Made by a program: the position numbers and the translations under genes. Of a stretch of DNA of 64,000 nt, positions 8,001 to 16,479 are shown piece after piece. Within the stretch, counting starts at the first letter, position 1, and the number at the start of each line of letters is the position of its first letter. Location: contig JBFKDQ010000006.1 in assembly GCA_041619555.1 (NCBI GenBank), positions 1 to 64,000 on the forward strand, read 5' to 3'. The notes beneath the pieces were generated by a model that was not told the DNA's origin, did not search any database, and saw nothing but the letters and a program-made list of their open reading frames with translations. This DNA comes from Oceanococcus sp041619555. Lineage in GTDB: Bacteria; Pseudomonadota; Gammaproteobacteria; Nevskiales; Oceanococcaceae.

Positions 8001-8828
8001 ATGTATCCATCGAGCGCCGCAGGCAGCGTGCAGCCGCTGACCCTGCAAGATTTTGCCCGTATGCGTGCGGACGGTGAGAAAATTGCCTGCATGACGGCTT
8101 ATGACGCCAGCTTCGCCAAGCTGGAGGATGATGCCGGCGTCGAGTGGGTGCTGGTCGGCGATTCTCTGGGCATGGTCATTCATGGGCAGCCCAGCACCGT
8201 CGCGGTCAGCGTGGATGACATGGTTTACCACTGCCGCGCCACCGCACATGGCCTGCAACGCGGTTTTCTGGTTGCGGACATGCCATTTCTGAGTTTCTCC
8301 ACCACGGACGAAGCGATGTTCAATGCCCGGCGCCTGATGCAGCAGGGCTACGCGAAAATGGTGAAGCTCGAAGGTGGTGCGGTGCAGGCGGAGATCGTGC
8401 ATTTTCTCACTCAGCGCGGCGTGCCGGTGTGTGGCCACCTGGGTCTGCGGCCGCAACTGATCCACAAGCTGGGCGGCTTCAAGGTGCAGGGGCGCGACTC
8501 GGCGGTGGCGGATGAAATGATCGAGGATGCCAAGGTTTTGCAGCAGGCTGGCGCCGACATGCTGCTGCTGGAGTGCGTGCCCAATTCGCTGGCCAAGCGC
8601 ATCAGCGAGGCGGCCAGCGTGCCGGTCATTGGCATCGGTGCGGGGCCGGATGTGGATGGCCAGATCCTGGTGCTGCATGACGTGATCGGTGTCAGCCGAG
8701 GCCGTCGGCCGCGTTTCGTGCGCGACTTCCTGGCCGACTCAGGTGATGTGGAAAGCGCCATCCGGCGCTATGTGGCGGCGGTCAAATCGGGGGAATACCC
8801 GGCGGTCGAGCATACCTTTGGTGGCTGA
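8001..8828 (+). CDS. panB: 3-methyl-2-oxobutanoate hydroxymethyltransferase
   Basis: First committed step of pantothenate synthesis: adds a hydroxymethyl group from methylene-THF to ketoisovalerate. Shows K-I-A-C-M-T-A-Y-D-A, the metal site V-G-D-S-L-G-M-V, the K-L-E-G-G segment and P-V-I-G-I-G-A-G. Length 275 aa (family about 264). It overlaps the likely panC start by 8 bp. Substrate supply links it to folK upstream through the folate cofactor. Confidence 0.96.
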   Translation: MYPSSAAGSVQPLTLQDFARMRADGEKIACMTAYDASFAKLEDDAGVEWVLVGDSLGMVIHGQPSTVAVSVDDMVYHCRATAHGLQRGFLVADMPFLSFSTTDEAMFNARRLMQQGYAKMVKLEGGAVQAEIVHFLTQRGVPVCGHLGLRPQLIHKLGGFKVQGRDSAVADEMIEDAKVLQQAGADMLLLECVPNSLAKRISEAASVPVIGIGAGPDVDGQILVLHDVIGVSRGRRPRFVRDFLADSGDVESAIRRYVAAVKSGEYPAVEHTFGG

Positions 8829-9711
8829 AGCGCAAGTGCCGGTGGTCCTGCACGTGGCCCAGCTGCGTCAGCAGATTGCGGCCTGGAAGCGGGCGGGGGA
8901 GAGCATCGCTTTCGTGCCGACGATGGGCAGCCTGCATGCCGGTCACCTCTCCCTGGTGCAGGCGGCGCGTGCGCGGGCCCAGCGGGTGCTGGTCAGTATC
9001 TTTGTCAATCCCCTGCAGTTTGTGGCGGGCGAGGATTTCGCCGCCTATCCGCGCAGCTTGCAGGAGGACTGCAAGAAACTGGCGCCGCTTGGTGTGGATC
9101 TGGTGTTCGCGCCGCAGGACGCCGAGCTTTACCCGCGCGGGCGCCAGGGGCTGACCCAGGTGGTGGTGCCGGGTTTGTCGGCGCAGTTTTGCGGCGCCTA
9201 CCGCGATGGCCATTTTCAGGGCGTCACCACCGTGGTGGCGCTGTTGTTCAATCTGGTTCAGCCGGATCTGGCGGTCTTCGGCGAAAAGGATTTTCAGCAG
9301 CTCGTGATCATCCGCAGGATGGTTGAAGATCTGCATTTTCCGGTGGAAATACTCGGCATGCCGACCTGCCGCGAAGCCAGCGGGCTGGCGATGAGTTCCC
9401 GCAATGCCTTTCTGAGCGAGGCCGAAAAGGCCCAGGCGGCAAGCATCTACGCCCAGTTGCGCGCGGTGGCCGCGGCTTTGCGAGCCGGTGAGCGGGCATT
9501 TGCCGGTCTCCAGCAGGCGGCGGAAAAGGCCTTGAAGGAAGCGGGCTTGCAACCGCAGTTTTTCGAGATCCGGGCGCTGGATTTGAGCCCGCCGGATGAC
9601 GCGACGCAACAATTTGTTATCCTGGCGGCTGCAAAACTTGGTAGTACGCGCCTCATCGACAATCTGACCGTTGATCTTGCGGAACTTGAAGCGGACTCTT
9701 CGCAAGGCTAG
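8821..9711 (+). CDS. panC: Pantothenate synthetase
   Basis: ATP-dependent condensation of pantoate with beta-alanine. The HIGH-type signature appears as P-T-M-G-S-L-H-A-G-H, followed by V-S-I-F-V-N-P-L-Q-F, F-G-E-K-D-F-Q-Q and M-S-S-R-N. The frame runs further upstream, but GTG at 8821 (296 aa) gives the normal family length and overlaps the end of panB; GTG at 8836 is an alternative. Beta-alanine comes from PanD, encoded next. Confidence 0.95.
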   Translation: MAEAQVPVVLHVAQLRQQIAAWKRAGESIAFVPTMGSLHAGHLSLVQAARARAQRVLVSIFVNPLQFVAGEDFAAYPRSLQEDCKKLAPLGVDLVFAPQDAELYPRGRQGLTQVVVPGLSAQFCGAYRDGHFQGVTTVVALLFNLVQPDLAVFGEKDFQQLVIIRRMVEDLHFPVEILGMPTCREASGLAMSSRNAFLSEAEKAQAASIYAQLRAVAAALRAGERAFAGLQQAAEKALKEAGLQPQFFEIRALDLSPPDDATQQFVILAAAKLGSTRLIDNLTVDLAELEADSSQG

Positions 9712-9792
9712 AATTGCCGGTCCTTTTTTCCTGGTCGGTTTGGCAGCTGGCCAGTAAGTTGCTGATTAGCAAATGAATTTGAGAGGTTTGCC

Positions 9793-10173
9793 ATGCAAGT
9801 CACCCTGTTGAAAGCCAAATTGCACCGTGCCTGCGTCACGCATGCCGAACTGGATTACGAAGGATCCTGCGCGATTGATGGCGAACTGCTGGACGCCTCA
9901 GGAATCCGTGAATACGAACAGATCCAGATTTACAATCTGGGCAACGGCGAGCGCTTCGAGACCTATGCCATCCGGGCGGAAAGTGGATCGCGCATTATTT
10001 CGGTCAATGGCGCGGCCGCGCATAAGGCGCGGGTCGGTGATCGCGTGATCATCTGTGCCTATGTCGGCATGAGCGAAGCCGAAGCCAATGTGCACAAGCC
10101 GAAGCTGGTTTACCTCGATGAAGTGAACCACGTCACCCACACTCGCAACACCATCCCGGTGCAGGCCGCCTAA
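9793..10173 (+). CDS. panD: Aspartate 1-decarboxylase (pyruvoyl enzyme precursor)
   Basis: Decarboxylates aspartate to beta-alanine for PanC. The self-cleavage site is E-G24-S25-C, where Ser25 becomes the pyruvoyl group. N-terminal M-Q-V-T-L-L-K-A-K-L-H-R-A and the N-G-A-A-A motif are as expected; 126 aa is normal. An SD (GAGAGG) precedes the ATG. The 81-bp gap after panC leaves room for a separate promoter. Confidence 0.97.
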   Translation: MQVTLLKAKLHRACVTHAELDYEGSCAIDGELLDASGIREYEQIQIYNLGNGERFETYAIRAESGSRIISVNGAAAHKARVGDRVIICAYVGMSEAEANVHKPKLVYLDEVNHVTHTRNTIPVQAA

Positions 10174-10202
10174 GACCTGCGCGGATACAGGGGCGCCATA
10201 CG

Positions 10203-11777
10203 ATGATTCATGTCGGTAACGCCCCGGTGAGGGCATGTTTGATTGCCCAGGCCGAGCGCTGGACCGGGCTGAAGTTGCGAGAGTGCATCGATGCCGATCC
10301 GCAGCAGCGCGCCGCGATGGTGCTGGAAGCGGCCAGCCTGCGGATGGATTATTCGCGCCAGCGGCTTGACGCATCGGTGCTGGCGGATCTGCTGCGTCTG
10401 GCCGAAGAATGTGAACTGCCGGCGGCAATCGAAGCCCTGTTAGGCGGTGCGGAGCTCAATGCGAGTGAAGGGCGGGCGGCCTGGCATACCGCGCTACGGG
10501 CGTTGCAGCCGCCGGCGCCGGTGGCCCGGCTGGTGCTCGACGAACGCGCGCATCAGCAGCGGTTCGTGGAGCAGGTGCTGGCGGGCGAGTTGAGCAATGC
10601 CCAGGGCGAGGCGTTTACCGATGTGATCAATATCGGCATCGGGGGCTCCGATCTCGGGCCGCGTCTGGTGGGTCGGGCTCTGGGGCCACAGCGCAAGGGG
10701 CTGCGCGCGCATTTCGTCGGCAATCTGGATTCCGCCGCTTTGTCCGCGGTTCTGGCCGGCCTTGATGCCCGGCGCTGCCTCTGCGTGGTGGTCTCGAAAT
10801 CGTTTGCCACCCAGGAAACCCGTTTGTGTGCCCTGGCGGTGCGCCAGTGGATGCAGGCGCAGGGTGGCGATGTTGCGCGCCAGTTTGTGGCGGTCACGGC
10901 GATGCCGGAGCGTGCCGCTGAGTTTGGTATCGAGGCCGACAAGCTGTTTCCGATGTGGGACTGGGTTGGTGGTCGTTATTCGGTCTGGTCCGCGGTCGGC
11001 CTATCGGTGGCCCTGACGCTGGGCTGGGAGAGCTTTGGCGAACTTCTGGCCGGGGCAGAAGCCATGGACCGGCATTTTGCCGAGGCGCCACTGGCGCAGA
11101 ATTTGCCGGTGGTGTGGGCGCTGATCGGAATCTGGAACCGGAACTTCCTGGATTACCCAAGTCAGGTCACCGCGGTCTACAGCGATCTGCTGGAGTATCT
11201 GCCGGACTGGCTCCAGCAACTTGACATGGAGAGCAACGGCAAGTCGGTCGGCCGGGATGGCCAGGTGCTGGCGCATCCCTGCGCGGTGGTGCAGTGGGGC
11301 GGGGTCGGTACGAGCGTGCAGCATGCCTTCTTCCAGCTTTTGCATCAGGGCCAGGACACCCATCCGGTCGATTTTGTTCTGCCCAGGCACGTGCCTGGCG
11401 CAGACCCGCAGATGCAGGCCGCCTTGCTCGGCAATGCCCTGGCGCAGTCCGCGGCACTGAGTCACGGTCGCGCGCCGACGCCGGAGGAAGGGCATACACC
11501 GCAGCAGGCCGCATGGCGGACCTGTGCCGGTGACCGGCCGTCCAGCCTGATCTGGCTGGAAAGCCTGGATGCGCGTGGCATCGGGGCCTTGCTGGCGGCA
11601 TACGAGCACCGTTGCTTCGTCAAGGGCTGGCTGTGGGGGCTGAACAGTTTCGATCAGTTCGGAGTGGAACTGGGCAAGACGCTGGCTCAAGGCATCGAGC
11701 AGGGCCTGGCGGGCAATGAGTCGGCCTGGCCGGATGCTCTTTTGCGCTTGCAGGCGCAGGGTCTCAAGGGCTTGTAG
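10203..11777 (+). CDS. pgi: Glucose-6-phosphate isomerase
   Basis: Interconverts glucose-6-P and fructose-6-P. Motifs: N-I-G-I-G-G-S-D-L-G-P, G-G-R-Y-S-V-W-S-A-V-G-L-S, the catalytic Glu region M-E-S-N-G-K-S-V, and the C-terminal W-G-L-N-S-F-D-Q-F-G-V-E-L-G-K. At 524 aa it is close to the usual 545-550. The gene ends 12 bp from the converging queG stop, with no terminator visible between them. Confidence 0.97.
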   Translation: MIHVGNAPVRACLIAQAERWTGLKLRECIDADPQQRAAMVLEAASLRMDYSRQRLDASVLADLLRLAEECELPAAIEALLGGAELNASEGRAAWHTALRALQPPAPVARLVLDERAHQQRFVEQVLAGELSNAQGEAFTDVINIGIGGSDLGPRLVGRALGPQRKGLRAHFVGNLDSAALSAVLAGLDARRCLCVVVSKSFATQETRLCALAVRQWMQAQGGDVARQFVAVTAMPERAAEFGIEADKLFPMWDWVGGRYSVWSAVGLSVALTLGWESFGELLAGAEAMDRHFAEAPLAQNLPVVWALIGIWNRNFLDYPSQVTAVYSDLLEYLPDWLQQLDMESNGKSVGRDGQVLAHPCAVVQWGGVGTSVQHAFFQLLHQGQDTHPVDFVLPRHVPGADPQMQAALLGNALAQSAALSHGRAPTPEEGHTPQQAAWRTCAGDRPSSLIWLESLDARGIGALLAAYEHRCFVKGWLWGLNSFDQFGVELGKTLAQGIEQGLAGNESAWPDALLRLQAQGLKGL

Positions 11778-11789
11778 TTCGCGCCGGGC

Positions 11790-12917
11790 TCACGCTGCCG
11801 GGTCGGGCTCGGTCGCGCAGCGCTGTTTTAGTCGCTGCAGGGCCCAGTCGGCGTGTTCCCGGACCAGATCGGGCAGCATCGAGTCGGTTGCCCGCGTAGC
11901 CAGGGCCCTGAGTACGGCCGAAGCTGGCGGTCCGTTGCCCAGGGCCACGGCGAGATTGCGCAACCAGCCGCTGTAGCCGACCCGCCGGATTGCCATGCCT
12001 TCGGTGCGCTTGAGGAATTCGGCTTCGGTCCAGTTGAACAGCTCGAGCAGGCTGGCCTGATCCAGGCCGTGACGCGGTTTGAAATCACCGATTTCGGCGG
12101 GGCTTGCATCGCGGTTCCAGGGGCAGAACAGTTGGCAATCGTCACAGCCGAAAATCCGATTGCCGATGGCCTGGCGGAATTCCAGCGGAATTGCGCCCTT
12201 GAGTTCGATGGTGAGATAGGAAATGCAGCGGCGGGCGTCGAGTTCGCCGGTGGCGGAGATGGCGCCGGTCGGGCAGACGCGGATGCAGGCCTGGCACTGG
12301 CCGCATTGATTGCGTGCCGCCGGCCGGGTGCTGGCGGGCAGTGGCAGATCGGTGAACAGTTCGCCGAGAAAAAAATAGGAGCCCTGCTGTGCATCCAGCA
12401 GCAGGGTGTTCTTGCCGATCCAGCCCAGACTGGCGTCGCGTGCCAAGGCTTTCTCGAGCACCGGGGCGCTGTCGGCGAATGCGCGATGGCCGAAGGGGCC
12501 GATCCGGTCCTGAAGTCGGCGTGCCAGGGTGCGCAGCTTGCCCCGGACCACCTTGTGATAGTCACGTCCCAGGGCATAGCGGCTGATGTAGGCGCGATCG
12601 GCATCTCGCAAGGTGTCGCGGGCGCTTTGCGCCTGTGGCGGCCAATAGGGCAGGCGTACCGAGATCACGCTCAGGGTGCCGGGCACGAGAGCGGCAGGAT
12701 CAAGGCGCAGATCCGGGTTGCGAGCCAGATAGTCCATTTCGCCGTGCTTGCCGGCGGCGACCCAGGCCTGCATCAGGGCATGGTCCTCGGCCAGTTCGGC
12801 GCGGCTGACCGCGAGACCCGAGAAGCCGAGTTCGGCGCTCCAGAGTTCCAGTTCGGGCAGGATTCGCGCTGGATCAATCGGTGCGGATGCGGGCAAGGAG
12901 GGCTCGGGGTGGATCAT
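11790..12917 (-). CDS. queG: Epoxyqueuosine reductase
   Basis: Cobalamin and iron-sulfur enzyme for the last step of queuosine synthesis on tRNA. Two 4Fe-4S clusters are indicated by C-G-Q-C-Q-A-C-I-R-V-C-P-T-G-A-I and C-D-D-C-Q-L-F-C-P-W-N. The D-Y-H-K-V-V-R-G-K-L and G-W-I-G-K-N-T segments are typical. Length 375 aa. Its start codon is only 9 bp from the divergent nnr start, and no SD is visible on the minus strand, so the 5' signals must be unusual or lie inside nnr. Confidence 0.96.
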   Translation of the reverse strand: MIHPEPSLPASAPIDPARILPELELWSAELGFSGLAVSRAELAEDHALMQAWVAAGKHGEMDYLARNPDLRLDPAALVPGTLSVISVRLPYWPPQAQSARDTLRDADRAYISRYALGRDYHKVVRGKLRTLARRLQDRIGPFGHRAFADSAPVLEKALARDASLGWIGKNTLLLDAQQGSYFFLGELFTDLPLPASTRPAARNQCGQCQACIRVCPTGAISATGELDARRCISYLTIELKGAIPLEFRQAIGNRIFGCDDCQLFCPWNRDASPAEIGDFKPRHGLDQASLLELFNWTEAEFLKRTEGMAIRRVGYSGWLRNLAVALGNGPPASAVLRALATRATDSMLPDLVREHADWALQRLKQRCATEPDPAA

Positions 12918-12926
12918 AATAGGGGT

Positions 12927-14420
12927 ATGAATGACAGCCTGCCATTGTATCGTGCGGCCCAGGTGCGAGCCCTGGATGAGCGCGCCATCGCGCTCAGCGG
13001 TGAGCCGGGCTACGCCCTGATGCAGCGCGCCGCTCGCGAAGCGTACACGCAGTTGCGTCGACGCTGGCCGAGGGCGCGCACCCTGTGCGTGCTGGCCGGG
13101 CCGGGCAACAATGGCGGGGACGGTCTGGAACTGGCCTGTCTGGCGCGAGCCGATGAACTGACGGTGCGCGTGTGTCTGTTTGCCGATCCTGCCGGTTTGC
13201 GTGGTTCGGCGGCGCAGGCCTGGGCCGCCTGGCAGGCCGCCGGAGGCGCGATGGATGCCGCCGAGTGCCTGCCGGAATGCCTGCTGCAGGCCGATGTTGT
13301 GGTGGACGGATTGCTAGGCACCGGACTCACGCGGCCACCGGAAGGCCCATTGCGAGCCGCGATCGAGGCGGTCAATGCCAGTGCGCGGCCGGTGCTCGCC
13401 ATCGACGTGCCGTCGGGCATTCATGCCGATACCGGCGCGGTCATGGGGCAGGCGGTACGGGCCGAACTGACCGTCAGCTTCATCGGGCGCAAGCGCGGCC
13501 TGTACACCGGCGCGGCACTGGACCATGTCGGCATGCTGGTGTTTGCCGATCTGGGTGTCGATTCGCGCAGCTACCAGGTCTGTCTGCCGGATGCCGGGCT
13601 GTTGCAGAGCAATGCCCTTGCTGAGGTGCTGCGCCGGCGCCCACGGGATTCGCATAAAGGTGATTTTGGTCATGTCCTGGCCATTGGCGGCGCGCCCGGC
13701 TATGGCGGGGCGATTCGGCTCTGTGCGCAGGCGGCTTTGCGGGCCGGCGCGGGGCTGGTCAGTGTCGCCACCCATCCCGATACTGCATTGGCGTTGCTGG
13801 CGGCCCAACCCGAACTGATGGTGCGAGGACTGGCCACCGCGCAGCAGGCCGAGGCTCAGGCCCTGATGGCCCGCGCCAGCGTGCTTGCACTGGGCCCGGG
13901 ACTGGGTCAGGGGACATGGGCGCAGGGTTGGCTGGAGGCGGTGCTCGCCGCCGGCAAGCCGCTGGTGCTGGATGCGGATGGCTTGAACATGCTGGCCCAA
14001 GGCGCGCTTGCGACTCTGCCCGGAGACAGCGTGCTCACGCCACACCCCGGTGAGGCGGCACGTCTGCTGGGGTGCGGCAGTGGCGATATTCAGGCGGATC
14101 GCTTTGCTGCCGTGACGGCCCTGCGGGACAAGTACAAGGCTGTGGTGGTGCTCAAGGGGGCAGGTACTTTGGTGGCTGCGCCCGGCGCGCCGATCCGGGT
14201 CTGCCCGGCCGGCAATCCGGGCATGGCGGTGGGCGGCATGGGCGATTTGTTGACCGGTGTGATCGTGGCGCTGCGGGCGCAGGGGCTGCCGGCGGCCACC
14301 GCGGCCTGGGCCGGGGTGCTGGTGCATGCGCTGGCGGGGGATGCGGCGGCTGCCGAAGGTGAGCGCGGCCTGCTGCCCAGTGATGTGCTGGCACAGTTGC
14401 GTCGGCAGGTGAATCCGTGA
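12927..14420 (+). CDS. nnr: Bifunctional NAD(P)H-hydrate epimerase / dehydratase
   Basis: Repairs damaged NAD(P)HX. The N-terminal YjeF-type epimerase (about residues 1-210) shows G-P-G-N-N-G-G-D-G and D-G-L-L-G-T-G-L; the C-terminal dehydratase (about 220-495) shows G-D-F-G-H-V-L-A-I-G-G and N-P-G-M-A-V-G-G-M-G-D-L-L-T-G. The frame stays open far upstream but only as antisense of queG. ATG at 12927 follows AGGGG and gives 497 aa, normal for the fusion. tsaE overlaps its end (GTGA). Confidence 0.95.
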   Translation: MNDSLPLYRAAQVRALDERAIALSGEPGYALMQRAAREAYTQLRRRWPRARTLCVLAGPGNNGGDGLELACLARADELTVRVCLFADPAGLRGSAAQAWAAWQAAGGAMDAAECLPECLLQADVVVDGLLGTGLTRPPEGPLRAAIEAVNASARPVLAIDVPSGIHADTGAVMGQAVRAELTVSFIGRKRGLYTGAALDHVGMLVFADLGVDSRSYQVCLPDAGLLQSNALAEVLRRRPRDSHKGDFGHVLAIGGAPGYGGAIRLCAQAALRAGAGLVSVATHPDTALALLAAQPELMVRGLATAQQAEAQALMARASVLALGPGLGQGTWAQGWLEAVLAAGKPLVLDADGLNMLAQGALATLPGDSVLTPHPGEAARLLGCGSGDIQADRFAAVTALRDKYKAVVVLKGAGTLVAAPGAPIRVCPAGNPGMAVGGMGDLLTGVIVALRAQGLPAATAAWAGVLVHALAGDAAAAEGERGLLPSDVLAQLRRQVNP

Positions 14421-14908
14421 GGACCTTGCGCCGGCATCTGCGCGACGAGTCCGCCTCGGCGGCGTTCGCCGCGACCCTGATCGAGGTCTTGCCGCAAGGC
14501 TTCTTTTATCTCGCCCTGAGCGGCGGGCTTGGCGCGGGCAAGACCCATCTGGTGCGCAGCCTGTTGCGCGCCCTGGGTGAAGGCGGCGCGGTGCGCAGTC
14601 CAACCTATACCCTGCTCGAGGACTATCAGTTGCCTGGCCGGCGCCTCGTGCATATGGATCTTTACCGGCTGTCCGGGCCGGAGGAGCTGGAATATCTCGG
14701 CCTGCGGGAGTTGCTCGGGCAGGATTTGCTGCTGTGTGTCGAATGGCCCGAGCGTGCGACCGGCTGGCTGCCGACGCCGGATCTGAACCTGGATCTGCAG
14801 ATGGCGGCTCAGGGCGGTCGGATGCTGAGTCTGGAATCTGGCAGTGCAGCCGGTGCGCGGCTGATCGCGGCGCTGGAGATCGCGCTCAGCGCGACCGCCA
14901 GCCGGTAG
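14417..14908 (+). CDS. tsaE: tRNA threonylcarbamoyladenosine biosynthesis ATPase TsaE
   Basis: ATPase needed with TsaB/TsaC/TsaD for t6A37 modification of ANN-decoding tRNAs. Walker A is G-G-L-G-A-G-K-T; S-P-T-Y-T-L-L-E-D-Y and H-M-D-L-Y-R-L follow, as in the family. GTG start at 14417 overlaps the nnr stop by 4 bp. Length 163 aa. The nnr-tsaE-amidase-mutL-miaA-hfq order is conserved in Gammaproteobacteria. Confidence 0.95.
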   Translation: MRTLRRHLRDESASAAFAATLIEVLPQGFFYLALSGGLGAGKTHLVRSLLRALGEGGAVRSPTYTLLEDYQLPGRRLVHMDLYRLSGPEELEYLGLRELLGQDLLLCVEWPERATGWLPTPDLNLDLQMAAQGGRMLSLESGSAAGARLIAALEIALSATASR

Positions 14909-15285
14909 GGGCATCGGGTCGCATGGCGGTCTGCGATTTTCTCGCCGGCGGCGCAAGGCCGCCGCTCATGGCATCGAGTTCGATCTGTGCCCGGAACCTG
15001 TGCTGGCGCAGACGGTCTGCATGAGCGGGCCGGTGCCGGCAGCAGGCCCTGCGAATGCGCTGATGTCGCAGCGGTGTTGATTTCGCCTGATTCAGCTAAC
15101 GTCATATTTAACTTAAGAAAAGCAAGATACTGATCTAATATCAAAGGAAAAGTTCTTGAAAGAGCTGGTTCTTGGCGCTACTGTATAGTCGGCATCCTGC
15201 CAATGGCGCCGGGGATAGGCCCAGGCAATGATTTTGGATGGTGTGGGCCCGTTGCCGGGTCGCGCCGCAACCCAGGGGTGAAGTC
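14909..15285 (+). other. Intergenic region with AT-rich block before the amidase
   Basis: No gene is apparent. A GC-rich hairpin (GGCGGC/GCCGCC at about 14945-14965, no T-run) follows tsaE. From about 15080 to 15165 the sequence is clearly AT-rich compared with its surroundings. Possible promoter elements are TTGAAA at 15156-15161 and TATAGT at 15184-15189, but the 22-bp spacer is too long for a confident sigma-70 call. A separate promoter for the amidase-mutL-miaA-hfq run is plausible here. Confidence 0.4.
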
Positions 15286-16416
15286 ATGCGCGAAATGCTG
15301 CTGGGCAGTCTGTTGTTTTTGCATACTTTGACGGTCGCCGCGACATCCATCAGCGACGTGCGGATCTGGGACGAACCGCGGCAGACCCGGGTCATTTTCG
15401 ACCTGTCTTCAGCGGTCGATCATCAATTGCTGACTCTGGCCAATCCTGATCGTGCCGTCATCGATATCCAGGGTGTCACGCGGGTGCCCGCAGCCACGCT
15501 GCAGCCGGCAGGCCTGGTTCGGCAGGTGCGTTTCGGCCTGCACGACAAGGTGCTGCGGGTGGTGCTGGATCTGCCCCACGAGGCGAAACCACGCAGCTAT
15601 CTGCTTGCGCCTTCCGGAGAATACGGCTATCGCTTGGTGGTGGAATTGCCGCATCGCCCGACCAGTGCCGATGCCCTGGTGTCCCTGGCGGACAAGGATA
15701 TCGTGGTGGCGATCGATGCCGGGCATGGGGGCGAGGATCCGGGGGCGCTCGGGCCCAGTGGTGTGCGGGAAAAGGACGTGGCCCTGCAGATCGCCCGGCG
15801 CTTGAAGGCCCTGCTGGATCAGGAGCCTGGCATGCGGGCGGTGCTGGTGCGCGATGGCGATTATTTCCTGCCCTTGCGCAAACGTCGCCAACTGGCCCAG
15901 CAGCATCGGGCGGATCTATTCATTTCCATCCATGCCGATGCGTTCAAGGAGCGCAGCGTGCACGGTTCCTCCGTCTACATTCTTTCGCCGCGTGGGGCGA
16001 GCTCGGAGCATGCCCGGGTGCTGGCGAATCGTGAGAATGCCGCCGACCTGATTGGCGGGGTGGCGATTCAGGACAAGGATGAGCTGCTCGCTTCGGTGCT
16101 GCTCGACATCTCGCAGGGGGCCGCGCTGGAGGCCAGCATGGCGCTTGGATCTCGCATGCTGACGGAACTTGGTGCGTTGGGGCCGGTCCACAAGTCCACG
16201 GTGCAAAGAGCCGGCTTCGCCGTGCTCAAGGCGCCCGATGTGCCGTCCATTCTGGTCGAAACCGCGTTCATCTCCAATCCGCGTGAAGAGGCGCGGTTGC
16301 GTGATCCAAGGCAGCAGCAAAAACTGGCACAGGGGCTGCGCAACGGCATTTTGAATTATTTCGAATCCTATCGTCCGCAACGGGTGGTGGCGCAGGCGCA
16401 GCGACCCCAGGGGTGA
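15286..16416 (+). CDS. amiB: Periplasmic N-acetylmuramoyl-L-alanine amidase (AMIN + Amidase_3)
   Basis: Cleaves the amide bond between MurNAc and the stem peptide during daughter-cell separation. Signal peptide (about residues 1-20, ending T-V-A-A-T-S), an AMIN septal-targeting domain (about 25-125), then a zinc amidase with I-D-A-G-H-G-G-E-D-P-G-A, I-S-I-H-A-D-A-F and V-E-T-A-F-I-S-N. No C-terminal LysM domain is present, unlike E. coli AmiB; the symbol rests on the tsaE/mutL context. ATG at 15286 is chosen over upstream GTG 15238 because AGGGGTG lies 6 nt before it and a signal peptide then begins the protein. Confidence 0.93.
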   Translation: MREMLLGSLLFLHTLTVAATSISDVRIWDEPRQTRVIFDLSSAVDHQLLTLANPDRAVIDIQGVTRVPAATLQPAGLVRQVRFGLHDKVLRVVLDLPHEAKPRSYLLAPSGEYGYRLVVELPHRPTSADALVSLADKDIVVAIDAGHGGEDPGALGPSGVREKDVALQIARRLKALLDQEPGMRAVLVRDGDYFLPLRKRRQLAQQHRADLFISIHADAFKERSVHGSSVYILSPRGASSEHARVLANRENAADLIGGVAIQDKDELLASVLLDISQGAALEASMALGSRMLTELGALGPVHKSTVQRAGFAVLKAPDVPSILVETAFISNPREEARLRDPRQQQKLAQGLRNGILNYFESYRPQRVVAQAQRPQG

Positions 16417-16479
16417 AGGCTTGGCTGGTTCCGGTCCGGGGCGTTTAGTAACCTGTGCGATTTTGCGGCGGCCCTGTCT

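Noticed and set aside
11853..12926. Upstream extension of the nnr frame
   Set aside because: Runs entirely antisense to queG, which has intact iron-sulfur motifs; nnr begins at 12927 with an SD and the family N-terminus.
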